Source of the DNA: Ophiocordyceps camponoti-saundersi (nom. inval.)
Lineage: Eukaryota > Ascomycota > Sordariomycetes > Hypocreales > Ophiocordycipitaceae
DNA length: 64,000 bases
Assembly (NCBI GenBank): GCA_003339415.1
Contig: PDHQ01000054.1
Coordinates: 62,001 to 126,000, forward strand
Reading direction: 5' to 3'
The notes beneath the pieces are model-generated. The model was given only the letters and a program-made list of their open reading frames with translations. It ran no database searches and was not told the DNA's origin. The position numbers and the translations under genes were made by a program. Positions 1 through 10,912 of the stretch are shown here, in pieces. How positions within the stretch are numbered: position 1 is the first letter of the stretch; every line of letters starts with the position of its first letter.

Positions 1-235
1 ACCCTTATATACTAACTATAATTATTACTATTATACCCGCTATAGTTATCTCTTATAGTTATCTCTCGCTGCTATACTCGCCGCTATATATTTACTAAAA
101 AGAGGATTTATAACCCCCCCTTATAAGTCCTATAAGCTAAATTTAAGCGTACTCCTATAAGTATAGCTTAGTCGCAGAACGTGCTAGAAATTAATTACTT
201 TTTATATATAATTTCTATAAAATCAACTTACGCTA
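1..235. repeat. S1 satellite end plus junction unit J, first copy
   Basis: Bases 1 to about 105 are the tail of the ATCTC-type satellite (S1). They are followed by a junction unit of about 130-145 bp that runs directly into the CCGGTGCC minisatellite. The same junction unit recurs at about 2,691-2,822, 6,843-6,985 and 7,105-7,253. This copy is the least RIP-mutated of the four: it keeps a CGCAGAACGTGC segment that reads TA-rich in the others. Confidence 0.7.
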
Positions 236-800
236 CCTAGTGCCTATATATGTGTGCCGGTGCCTATATATGCTAGTACCTGTATATGCCGGTGCCTATA
301 TGTGCCGGTGCCTATATGTGCCGGTGCCTATATGTGTGCCGGTGCTTATATATGTGTGCCGGTGCCTGTGTGTGTGCCGGTGCCTGTGTGTGTGCTGGTG
401 CCTATATGTGTGTGCCGGTGCCTGTGTGTGCCGGTGCCTGTGTGTGTGCTGGTGCCTGTGTGTGTGCCGGTGCCTATATGTGTGTGCCGGTGCCTATGTG
501 TGCCGGTGCCTGTGTGTGTGCCGGTGCCTATGTGTGCTAGTGCCTATGTGTGTGTGCCGGTGCCCGGAGTATATGCCGGTGCCTGTATATGCCTGTGCCT
601 GTGTGTGCCTGTGCCCGGTGTATATGTGCCGGTGCCTGTATATGCCGGTGCTTATATATGCCGGTGCCTATATATGCCGGTACTTATATATGCCGGTGCT
701 TATATATATGCCGGTGCCTATATATATGCCCGTACTTATATATATGCCGCTACTTATATATATATGCTAGTGCCTATATATGCCGGTGCCACTTACTAGT
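236..800. repeat. S2 minisatellite (CCGGTGCC type), array 1
   Basis: Tandem units of about 14-20 bp share a CCGGTGCC core joined by a run of TG or TA dinucleotides of variable length. In the centre (about 320-640) the linkers are TGTGTG. Toward both ends they become TATATA and the core becomes CCGGTACT or CTAGTGCT. Each change is what C-to-T at CpA on either strand would produce. The unit lacks stop codons, so all three forward frames are open, but the cysteine/valine/proline repeats they encode are an artefact. Confidence 0.9.
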
Positions 801-1560
801 AACGGACAGCCCGTCTAACATTACTTTATACCGTCTTTGCTATTATAGCGTTAGTAGCCCGTAATTACCTCTTATTATAATTATAATATATAGAATAGTC
901 CTTATTTTATTATAAATAAAAGCTAAGCTATTAGTATATAAGGTAAGGGTTACTTATAGCTATAGTTTTAAGCTAGCTTTAAGTATTATTAGAGTACTTT
1001 ATAGGAGGCTTAGAGTAGCGTAAATTACTATTATCTATACTAAGTATACTAAGAGCTAGAGCTTATAAAGTTTATTTTAAATAAGATAACGGGCGTAGTT
1101 TAAATATAAAATAAATATAGCGAGGCTATAAGAGGGGAGTAACGCTTAGCTTAAGCTTTTAGGGGGCACTTACTTTACGCTAGCCGCCCCTTTTTATATT
1201 ATTATATATAAAATAGTTACGGTAAAACCGTAAAAGGGGGGCGACGCTTAGCTTAGGCCTCCCTAAGTAAGGCACTTACTTTACGCTAGCCGCCCCCTTT
1301 TAAAATACTTATAAAGAAAGTTTAGGCGCGCTTATATAAGACTAATATTTATTATAAAATATTTTAATATAATTAAATTATATAAGATTTATAAAATAGT
1401 AATACTTATAATAAAATAATTTTAGAAATATTTAGGGGATTAAAGTTAGGAAGCGTAATACTTAATATAGTTATTTTAACTCGTTCTAGTCCTTTACCTT
1501 AAAAATACTTAAGTAATACTTATATATAGGATAATAATATTAAGAATCTTTTACCTTTTT
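801..1560. other. RIP-degraded DNA, no gene
   Basis: No coding frame or full transposon is recognisable. It contains the duplicated GC-ended segment at 1,135-1,303, described separately. The rest is TA-rich decay product. Confidence 0.6.
1135..1303. repeat. Duplicated fold-back segment with G-run and C-run ends
   Basis: Two related segments of about 60-70 bp (near 1,135-1,193 and 1,232-1,303) each begin with a run of G, continue with a CGCTTAGCTTA-like arm and end in a shared ACTTTACGCTAGCCGCCCC. The G-rich start and C-rich end of each are roughly inverted with respect to each other, so each copy could fold back. They could be remnants of a MITE-like element or simply a short tandem duplication. 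Confidence 0.45.
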
Positions 1561-1905
1561 ACTTATTATAGTATACTTTATATCGCTAATAGATATATTA
1601 TTATATAGTATAAAGCTCTCTTACTTATTATAATATACTCTATATTGCTAATAAATATATTATTATATAATATAAAGCCCTCTTACTTATTATAATATAC
1701 TTTATATCGCTAATAAATATATTATTATATAGTATAAAGCCCTCTTACTTATTATAATATATTTTATATTACTAATAAATATATTATTATAAAATATAAA
1801 GCCTTTTTACTTACTATAATATACTTTATATTACTAAAAGATATATTATTATATAGTATAAAGCTTTCTTACTTATTATAATATACTTTAAGCTACTAAA
1901 AAAAT
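1561..1905. repeat. 62-bp tandem repeat, about 5.5 copies
   Basis: The phrase beginning ACTTATTATA recurs at 1,561, 1,623, 1,685, 1,747, 1,809 and 1,871, exactly 62 bp apart each time. Copies differ mainly by transitions. There is no coding potential. Confidence 0.9.
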
Positions 1906-2190
1906 AGTTTTTTATAATAAAAAGTATATATAATTTACTATAAAAAGCTAATAGTTATTACTTACTACTTATAGTATTTATAATACTTAAGTATAGGGTA
2001 GCTTAAGTTAACTTAGCCTTTTAAATAACTTACTACTTACTGCCTACTACTTACTACTTACTACTTACTACTTATTACTTACTAAATATTAATAATACGC
2101 TTAGTATATAAATTTACTTATCGTATACTATTAATAAAATATTATATATAAAGCCCCGTAATATAAAGTAACTTTAATTAAACTATAATA
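1906..2190. other. AT-rich DNA with an ACTT microsatellite
   Basis: No gene is seen. A simple run of ACTT and ACTTACT units lies at about 2,030-2,083. The remainder is featureless RIP product between two tandem arrays. Confidence 0.55.
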
Positions 2191-2690
2191 TACTTAGTAC
2201 CTTAATCTGCTTACTACTAATAATATTTTTAGTATACTCGGCACCTTAATTTACTTACTACTTATAGTATCTTTAGTACACTTAGCACCTTAATCTGCTT
2301 ACTACTTATAATATCTTTAGTATACTTAGTACCTTAATCTGCTTACTACTTATAATATCTTTAATATACTCGGCACCTTAATTTACTTACTACTTACGGT
2401 ATCTTTAATATACTTAGTACCTTAATTTACTTACTACTTATAATATATTCGGTATACTTAGTACCTTAATCTGCTTACTACTTATAGTATTTTTAGTATA
2501 CTTAGTACTTTAATCTGCTTATTACTTATAGTATTTTTAATATACTTAGTATCTTAATCTGCTTACTACTTACGGTATTAATAATATACTTAGTATTTTA
2601 ATCTACTTATTATTTATAATATTTTTAGTATACTTAGTACTTTAATTTACTTACTACTTATAATATTAATAATATACTTAGGAGGGGGAC
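2191..2690. repeat. 44-bp tandem repeat, about 11 copies
   Basis: The phrase CTTAAT followed by YTGCTTACTACTTA recurs at 2,201, 2,245, 2,289 and 2,333, a regular 44-bp period that continues to about 2,690. Copies differ mostly by C/T and G/A changes at former CpA/TpG steps. Confidence 0.88.
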
Positions 2691-2860
2691 TTATGCCCCT
2701 CCCTTATATAAGCTAGGGTTCTAATTTAGCTATATTTTTATAAGTATAACTTTAGTCGCCGAATATACTAAAAATTAATTACTTTTTATATATAATTTTT
2801 ATAAAATTAACTTACGCTATTTAGTATTTATATATACCGGTACTTATATATACTTATACT
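2691..2860. repeat. Junction unit J, second copy, with short S2 tail
   Basis: It matches the junction unit seen at about 106-235 and ends in a few degraded S2 units carrying an ACCGGTAC core (about 2,823-2,855). S1 satellite then resumes. Confidence 0.7.
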
Positions 2861-3900
2861 TAGTTATCTCTTATCGCTATATATATTAGGTAGTTATCTT
2901 CCGCTACTAAATACTTATTATAGTTATCTCCTACCCTTATATGCCCGCTATAATTATATCTTATAAATATCTCTCGCTACTATATGCCCGCTATAGCTAT
3001 CTTTTATAATTATCTCCTACTATTATATTTACTATAATTATCTTCTACTTTTATATACTTATTATAGTTATTATTACTATACTTATTATAGCTATCTTTT
3101 ACTATTATGCTTGCTATAGTTATCTCTTATAATTATCTCTTATTATTATACTTGCTATAGTTATCTCCTACCCTTATATGCTCGCTTTAATTATCTTTTA
3201 TAATTATCTCTCGCCGCTATATACCTGCTATAATAGTTATCTCTCGCTATTATATACCCGCTATAATAATTATTTTTCGCTATTATATTTATTATAATTA
3301 TCTCCTGCCCCTATATACTTATCGTAATTATCTTTTATAGTTATCTCTCGCCGCTATATACTTACTATAATAGTTATTTTTTACCGCTATACTTACTATA
3401 GTTATCTCTTATAGTTATCTCTTACTATTATATTTACTATAGTTATCTCCCGCCCTTATATACCCGCTATAGTTATCTCTTATAGTTATTTCTCACCGCT
3501 ATATACTTATTATAGTTATTATTACTATACTTACTATAATTATTTTCTGCCCTTATATATTTATTATAGTTATTATTATTATACTTATTATAGCTATCTC
3601 CTATTACTATACTTATTATAATTATCTCTTATAGTTATTTCTCGCTACTATACTTATTATAGTTATTTTTTATAGTTATTTCTCGCTGCTATATACCTGC
3701 TATAATAGTTATCTCTCGCCGCTATACCCGCTATAATTATCTCCCGCCCCCGTATACTTACTATAATTATCTCTTATAATTATCTCTTACCTTTATATAC
3801 TCGCTATAGCTATCTTTTATAATTATCTCTCGCCGCTATATTTATTATAGTTATCTCTTATAGTTATCTCTTACTCTTATATACTTATTATAGCTATTTC
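2861..3900. repeat. S1 satellite (ATCTC type), array 1
   Basis: Irregular tandem units of roughly 25-35 bp are built from TATAGTTATCTC and CCCTTATATACTTGC-like segments, with CGCTGCTATAT variants. It is heavily TA-converted. The array is interrupted exactly at 3,900 by an LTR element and continues after it at 5,677, so both sides belong to one array. Confidence 0.85.
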
Positions 3901-5676
3901 TATAAGGGATTAGTCTATAATTAATTATAGCTAGATAGGGGGGATTATAGCGGATATATTTAGGTCTTCCTAATAGCGATTAGTTATCGCGCGGGGTATA
4001 TAGCTAGCTCGGGAAGGGGGCTTCTCTCCCTTCTCCTTCCTCTCTTCGATAGCTTTAATTATAACTCTACTTTAGCTTACTTCTATAATCGCCTTAGTAA
4101 GACTATTATATTAATTAAAGCTCCTCTTACCGCTAACTAAACGTAAGAGTAAGATCTTAGTATAGAACGCCGTTAAATTCTACCTATATTAGAGCCGCTC
4201 TCGGCTTATTCCGGCCTAGATTCTTAGCTAGCCGCTATACGTGCTAAATTTGCGATCGATAGAGCCGTAATTAGGGAATCTAAGTCCTAGTTCTATTATA
4301 TCTTTTCTCGTCTCGGCACTTTCTAATAAACGTTCTTTCCGTATATTATTACGGCTATAGATTTTTCTTACTAGCTTAAAGCCTTTTTAGCGTATATCTC
4401 CGAGCTTCTTAGGGAAAGTTATAAGAAGCGCTAAGCAGGTTTTTCCTTAGTTAGGATACGTTAGGGGCCGTTAGAGCCCCTCGGAGAATACGTTACGAGG
4501 TAGGAATATACCCTCTTCGAGGCCGGACCGTCGTATTAGTCCGACTATACTAGGATTATTCTACTCTTATCCGGGCTATATAAGGAGCTATAAGAGCGCT
4601 TAGATTATAAGAACTAGCTTATAACGTATATAGCCTTCGCTAGCCTTCTCCGAGGCTTTAATAGAGTATTTAGTTCCGGGAATATTCCTAATACGCTAGT
4701 TAATTTGCCGCCCCCCCTTTCTACTAACCCGATAGATATCGCGTCTATATAATCTCGTTCTAGTACTACTAAGCGCCGGCGTTACTATTAGTATAACTAG
4801 ATCGGTTATTTTAAGCGTAACTATCCGAAGCTTCGTAAGTAAATAGGAATATTAAGGTTAGGGCTTTTTACGGGCAGAGCGGGGGGGTTAGAGGTAGATC
4901 CGGAGTATTTTAATTAAGGAGATAATAAGTAAGGAAGGATAAGTATACGCTAAATATTATAGCTTAGGTAATTTCCGGCTTCGTTACGTTACCTTATATA
5001 AGGATAGTCCGCGCGCGGCTTAGGCGCGTAGATTTATTAGTAAGTATATATTATAGTTATATTACGCCCCGGCTTATAAACTAGCGCTAGCGGTATATAG
5101 CGATAAGTATATAGCTAGCTCTGCTATTTACCGCGATCGGGTTATTCTCTAAGCTTCCCGTAACCGGCATAGTGCTACCTAGTCCTATACGCTAGCTATA
5201 TAGGTAAGTTTTTACTACTAGTATATAAGTTTATTAATTCCTACCTTAAGAGGTGCTACGATTCTAGGCTTATTAGAATCTTCCCTATAGGGATCGGGGT
5301 TTAATTCCCTAGGCTATAAGGGAGCCCTTCCGCCCTCTTATCCTTATCTCTATGGAGGCTATTAGGCTATCGGCTAGGGACTATATAGAGTATTTCGCTA
5401 GCGTAGTAGTATATAACTCTTCCGTCCTACGCTCCTGCCTCCTCGGCCGGCCTAAGGAGGGGGCTATATAAGGGATTAGTCTATAACTAATCGTGGCTAG
5501 ATAGGGGGGATTATAGCGGATATATTTAGGTCTTCCCGATAGCGATTAGTTATCGCGCGGGGTATATAGCTAGCTCGGGAAGGGGGCTTCTCTCCCTTCT
5601 CCTTCCTCTCTTCGATAGCTTTAATTATAACTCTACTTTAGCTTACTTCTACAGTCGCCTTAGTAAGACTATTATA
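3901..5676 (+). mobile_element. Non-autonomous gag-only LTR retroelement (TR-GAG-like), copy 1
   Basis: Two direct repeats of 210 bp (3,901-4,110 and 5,467-5,676) start with TATAAGGGATTAG and end with GACTATTATA, a TA..TA pair as expected when TG..CA termini suffer RIP. The 5-bp target duplication ATTTC lies at 3,896-3,900 and 5,677-5,681. A purine tract (AAGGAGGGGG) precedes the right LTR and fixes the + orientation. The 1,356-bp interior holds a gag-like frame but no room for reverse transcriptase or integrase. The organisation resembles the TR-GAG elements described in plants. A second copy of exactly the same length lies inverted at 9,087-10,862. Confidence 0.9.
4111..4860 (+). pseudogene. 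gag remnant with CCHC zinc knuckle
   Basis: Translation of about 4,540-4,850 in one forward frame gives a capsid-like stretch followed by basic residues, with stop codons only as TAA/TAG. At 4,780-4,830 the spacing matches a retroviral-type zinc knuckle (C-X2-C-X4-H-X4-C), with the C and H codons now reading mostly Tyr as expected from RIP at TGY and CAY codons. No protease or polymerase motif follows before the right LTR, so the product could only have been a Gag. The frame is inactive now. Confidence 0.7.
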
Positions 5677-6842
5677 ATTTCTTATAATTATCTCCCGCCC
5701 TTATATACTTACTATAGTAGTTATCTCTTACTATTATACTCGCTGCTATACTTATTATAGCTATTTCTTATAGTTATCTCCCGCCCTTATATATTTACTA
5801 TAATTATTTTTTATAGTTATCTCTCGCTACTATACTTACTATAATTATTTTTTATAATTATTTCTCGCTACTATATGCCCGCTATAATAGTTATCTCTTA
5901 CCGCTATACTTATTATAATTATCTTTTATAGTTATCTCTTACTATTATACTTACTATAATTATCTCCCGCCCTTATATACCCGCTATAATTATCTTTTAT
6001 AGTTATCTTTTACCCTTATATACTTATTATAATTATCTCTTATAGTTATCTCTTACCGCTATATACTTATTATAATTATTATTATTATACTTACTATAGT
6101 TATCTTTTACCCTTATATACTTATTATAGTTATTATTACTATACCTACTATAATTATCTCCCGCCCTTATATACCCGCTATAGTTATTTCTTATAATTAT
6201 CTTTTACCGCTATATACCCGCTATAATAATTATCTCTCGCTATTATATTTATTATAATTATCTCCCGCTTTTATATATTTACTATAATTATCTTTTATAA
6301 TTATCTCCCGCCCTTATATACTTATTATAGCTATTTTTTATAATTATCTCCTACCTTTATATACTTACTATAGCTATCTTTTATAATTATCTCTTACCGC
6401 TATACTTATTATAGTTATCTTTTATAATTATCTCCCGCTCTTATATACCTATTATAGCTATTTTTTATAGTTATCTCCCGCCCTTATATATTTACTATAG
6501 CTATCTTTTATAGTTATCTCTCGCCCTTATATTTATTATAGCTATTTTCTACCTTTATACTTATTATAGCTATTTTTTACTACTATACTTACTATAGTTA
6601 TCTTTTACCCTTATATACTTATTATAGTTATTATTACTATACTTATTATAGCTATTTATTATAATTATCTCCCGCTATTATACTCGCTATAACTATCTTT
6701 TTATAGTTATCTCCCGCCGCTATATTTACCATAACTATCCCTTATTATTATACCCGCTATAATTATCTTTTACCTTTATATATTAACTATAGTTATTATT
6801 ACTATACCCGCTATAGCTATCTCTTACTATTATATACTTATT
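5677..6842. repeat. S1 satellite, continuation of array 1
   Basis: The same irregular TATAGTTATCTC / CCCTTATATA units as at 2,861-3,900 resume directly after the ATTTC target duplication of the inserted element. RIP damage is heavy and evenly spread, and no coding potential is seen. Confidence 0.85.
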
Positions 6843-7253
6843 AAAAAGGGGATTTATAACCTTTTCTTATAAGTCCTATAAGCTAAATTTAAGCGTACTT
6901 TTATAAGTATAGCTTAATTATAGAATATATTAGAATTTAATTACTTTTTATATATAATTTTTATAAAATTAACTTACGCTATTATATATTATTTAAATAA
7001 GAGCTTATATTAATAATATACGCGCTATAATTATCTTTTACTCTTATATATTTACTATAGTTATTATTACTATACCCGCTATAATTATCTCTTATTACTA
7101 TATACTCGCTAAAAGGGGGATTTATAACTTTTTTTTATAAGTCCTATAAGCCGAATTTAAGTATACTCTTATAAATATAGCTTAGTTATAAAATATACTA
7201 AAAATTAATTACTTTTTATATATAATTTTTATAAAATTAACTTACGCTACTTA
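6843..7253. repeat. Junction units J, third and fourth copies, with S1 between
   Basis: Two further copies of the junction unit (about 6,843-6,985 and 7,105-7,253) flank a short piece of S1. The last one runs straight into the long S2 array, as the first copy does at 235. This repeats the order S1-J-S2. Confidence 0.72.
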
Positions 7254-9086
7254 ATACTTATATATATATACCGGTACTTATATATACCGGTGCTTATATA
7301 TATACTAATACTTATATATATACCGGTACTTATATATATATACTAATACTTATATATATATTAGTACTTATATATATATACTAGTGCCTATATATACCGG
7401 TGCTTATATATATACTAGTGCTTATATATATATATTAATACTTATATATATACTAATACTTATATATATACTAATACTTATATATATACTAATACTTATA
7501 TATATACTAATACCTATATATATATACTAGTGCTTATATATACCGGTACTTAGTATATATATATTTATACCTTATATATATATACTAGTGCTTATATATA
7601 TATGCTAGTACTTATATATATACCGGTACTTATATATATATACTAGTACTTATATATATTAGTGCCTATATATATACCGGTGCTTATATATATATACCGG
7701 TACTTATATATATGCCGGTACTTATATATATATACTAGTGCTTAATGCTTATATATATATATTAGTATTTATATATATATATTAGTACTTATATATGCCG
7801 GTGCTTATATATATATACTAATACTTATATATATATATTAATACTTATATATACCGGTGCCCGGTATATATATACTTATACCTTATATATATATACTAAT
7901 ACTTATATATATATACTAGTGCTTATATATATACTAGTGCCTATATATGCCGGTACTTATATATATATACTAATACCTAAAGTATATACTAGTACTTATA
8001 TATATATTAGTGCTTATATATATGCTAGTGCTTATATATATACTAGTGCCTATATATACTAGTGCTTATATATATACTAGTGCTTATATATATATACTAA
8101 TACTTATATATATACTAGTGCTTATATATATATATTAGTACTTATATATATATACTAATACTTATATATATATACTAGTGCTTATATATACTAGTACTTA
8201 TATATATATACTAGTGTTTATATATATATTAGTACTTATATATATACTTGTGCTTATATATATACTAGTACCTATATATATACTAATACTTATATATATA
8301 TATTAATACTTATATATATTAATACTTAGTATATATATACTTATACCTTATATATATATATATAGGTATTTATATATATATACCGGTACTTATATATATA
8401 CTAATACCTATATATATATACCGGTGCTTATATATACTAGTGCCTATATATATGCTAGTGCTTATATATATATACTAGTGCTTATATGTGTGCTGGTGCT
8501 TATATGTGTGCCGGTGCCTGTGTGTGTGCTAGTGCCTATATATATACCGGTGCTTATATATATGCTAGTGCCTATATATATGCCGGTGCTTATATATATA
8601 TACTAGTGCTTATATATGCCGGTGCTTAGTATATATATACTTATACCTTATATATATATACTAGTGCTTATATATATATGCTAGTGCTTATATATATACT
8701 AGTGCTTATATATATATACCGGTACTTATATATACTAATACTTATATATATACTAGTGCTTATATATATATATTAATACTTATATATATACCGGTACTTA
8801 TATATATATACTAGTACTTATATATATATATTAGTATTTATATATATATACTAGTGCTTATATATACTAGTGCCTATATATATATACTAGTACTTATATA
8901 TATATATTAGTATTTATATATACTAGTACCTAGTATATATATACTTATACTTTATATATATATACTAATACTTATATATATATATTAGTGCTTATATATA
9001 TACTAATACCTATATATACTAGTACTTATATATATATACTAATACTTAGAGTATATACTAATACTTATATATATACCGGTGCTTAT
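7254..9086. repeat. S2 minisatellite, long array (left part)
   Basis: About 1.8 kb of S2 units, nearly all converted to TATATATA linkers with CCGGTACT, CTAGTGCT or TTAATACT cores. A short spared core with TGTGTG linkers lies at about 8,480-8,535. A distinct spacer (CTTAGTATATATATACTTATACC or a close variant) recurs near 7,549, 7,863, 8,326, 8,628 and 8,931, giving a higher-order period near 300-310 bp for most intervals. The array is cut at 9,086 by an LTR element and continues at 10,863. Confidence 0.88.
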
Positions 9087-10862
9087 TATAAAGGTCTTAC
9101 TAAAGCGATTATAGAAGTAAGCTAAAGTAGAATTATAATTAAAGCTATCGAAGAGAGGAAGAAGAGGGGAGAGAAGCCCCCCTCCTAAGCTAGCTATATA
9201 CCCCGCGCGATAACTAAGCGCTATCGGGAAAACCTAAATATATCCGCTATAATCCCTCCTATCTAGCTATAATTAGTTATAAACTAATCTCTTATATAGC
9301 CCCCTCCTTAAGCTAGCTAAGGAGGTAGGAATATAAGACGGAAAAATTATATATTACTACGCTAGCGAGATACTTTATATAATCCCTAGCTAATAGCCTA
9401 ATAGCCTCCGTAAAGATAAGGATAAGAGGGCGGAAAAGCTCCCTTATAGCTTAAGGAATTAAACTCCGATCTTTATAAGGAAAATTCTAATAAGCTTAAA
9501 ATCGTAATACTACTTAAAGTAAGAATTAATAAACTTATATATTAATAATAAAAACTTATTTATATAGCTAATATATAAGATTAGATAATACTATACTAGT
9601 TATAGGAAGCTTAGAAAATACTTTAATTATAATAAATAATAAAGCTAGCTATATATTTATCGCTATATACCGCTAACGCTAATTTATAAGCTAAAGCGTA
9701 ATATAATTACGGTATATATTTACTAATAAATTTACGCGCCTAAGCTACGCGCGGACTATCCTTATATAAGGTAATATAATAAAGCTAGAAATTACCTAAG
9801 CTATAATATTTAATATATACTTATCCCTCCTTACTTATTATCCCCTTAATTAAAATATTTTAAATTTACTTTTAACTACCCCGCTCCGCTTATAAAAAGC
9901 TCTAACTTTAATATCCTTATTTACTTACGAAGCTTCGGATAATTACGCTTAAAATAACTAATCTAATTATACTAATAATAACGCTAGCGCTTAATAATAT
10001 TAGAATAAAATTATATAAATACGATATTTATTAGGTTAGTAGAAAAGGGGGGCGGTAAATTAACTAATATATTAGGAATATTCCTAAAACTAAATATTTT
10101 ATTAAAGCCTCGGAGAAAGCTAGTAAAAGCCGCGTATATTATAAGCTAGTTTTTATAATCTAAGCGCTCTTATAGCTTCTTATATAGCCCGGATAAGAGT
10201 AAAATAATCTTAGTATAATTAAACTAATATAATAGTCTAGCTTAGAAAAAAGTATATTCCTACCTTATAATATATTCTCTAAAAGGCTTTAATAGCTTTT
10301 AATATATTTTAACTAAGGAAAAACCTACTTAGCGCTTTTTATAATTTTCCCTAAGAAGCTTAGAGATATACGCTAAAAAGGCTTTAAGCTAGTAAGAAAA
10401 ATCTATAGCTATAGTAATATATAGAAAGAATATCTACTAAAAGGTGCCGAGATAAGAAAAGATATAATAAAATTAGGACTTAGGCTCCCTAATTACGGCT
10501 TTATTAATTATAAATTTAATATATATAGCGGCTAGCTAAGAGTCTAGGTTAAAATAAGCTAAAAGCGGCTTTAATATAAATAGAATTTAATAGCGTTTTA
10601 TACTAAGATCTTACTTTTATATTTAGTTAGCGGTAAGAGGAGCTTTAATTAATATAAAGGTTTTACTAAAGCGACTATAGAAGTAAGCTAAAGTAGAATT
10701 ATAATTAAAGCTATTAAAAAAAGGAAGAAGAGGGGAGAGAAGCCCCCCTCCTAAGCTAGCTATATACCCCGCGTAATAACTAAGCGCTATTAAGAAGACC
10801 TAAACATATCCGCTATAATCCCTCTTATCTAGCTACGATTAGTTATAAACTAATTCTTTATA
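9087..10862 (-). mobile_element. Non-autonomous gag-only LTR retroelement, copy 2 (inverted)
   Basis: This is the reverse complement of the element at 3,901-5,676 and has exactly the same length, 1,776 bp. Its LTRs are 210 bp each (9,087-9,296 and 10,653-10,862). The 5-bp target duplication CTTAT lies at 9,082-9,086 and 10,863-10,867, and belongs to the S2 minisatellite into which it inserted. It is more heavily RIP-converted than copy 1. The gag-like frame lies on the minus strand, roughly 9,900-10,650, with its zinc-knuckle segment near 9,930-9,985. No polymerase is encoded. Confidence 0.9.
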
Positions 10863-10912
10863 CTTATATATATATTAATACTTATATATATACTAGTACT
10901 TATATATACCGG
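10863..10912. repeat. S2 minisatellite fragment between two insertions
   Basis: Fifty bases of S2 separate the gag-only element from Ty3/gypsy element D. They begin with the CTTAT duplication of the former and end with the ACCGG duplication of the latter. Confidence 0.85.

Noticed and set aside
1..60. Possible telomere at the left end
   Set aside because: No TTAGGG/CCCTAA run; the sequence is satellite.
240..864. Overlapping open frames rich in Cys, Val, Pro and Tyr
   Set aside because: All three forward frames are open because the S2 repeat unit has no stop codon; this is not a protein.
2861..7110. CRISPR-like regular repeats
   Set aside because: Units vary in length and have no unique spacers; the genome is eukaryotic. 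It is a satellite.
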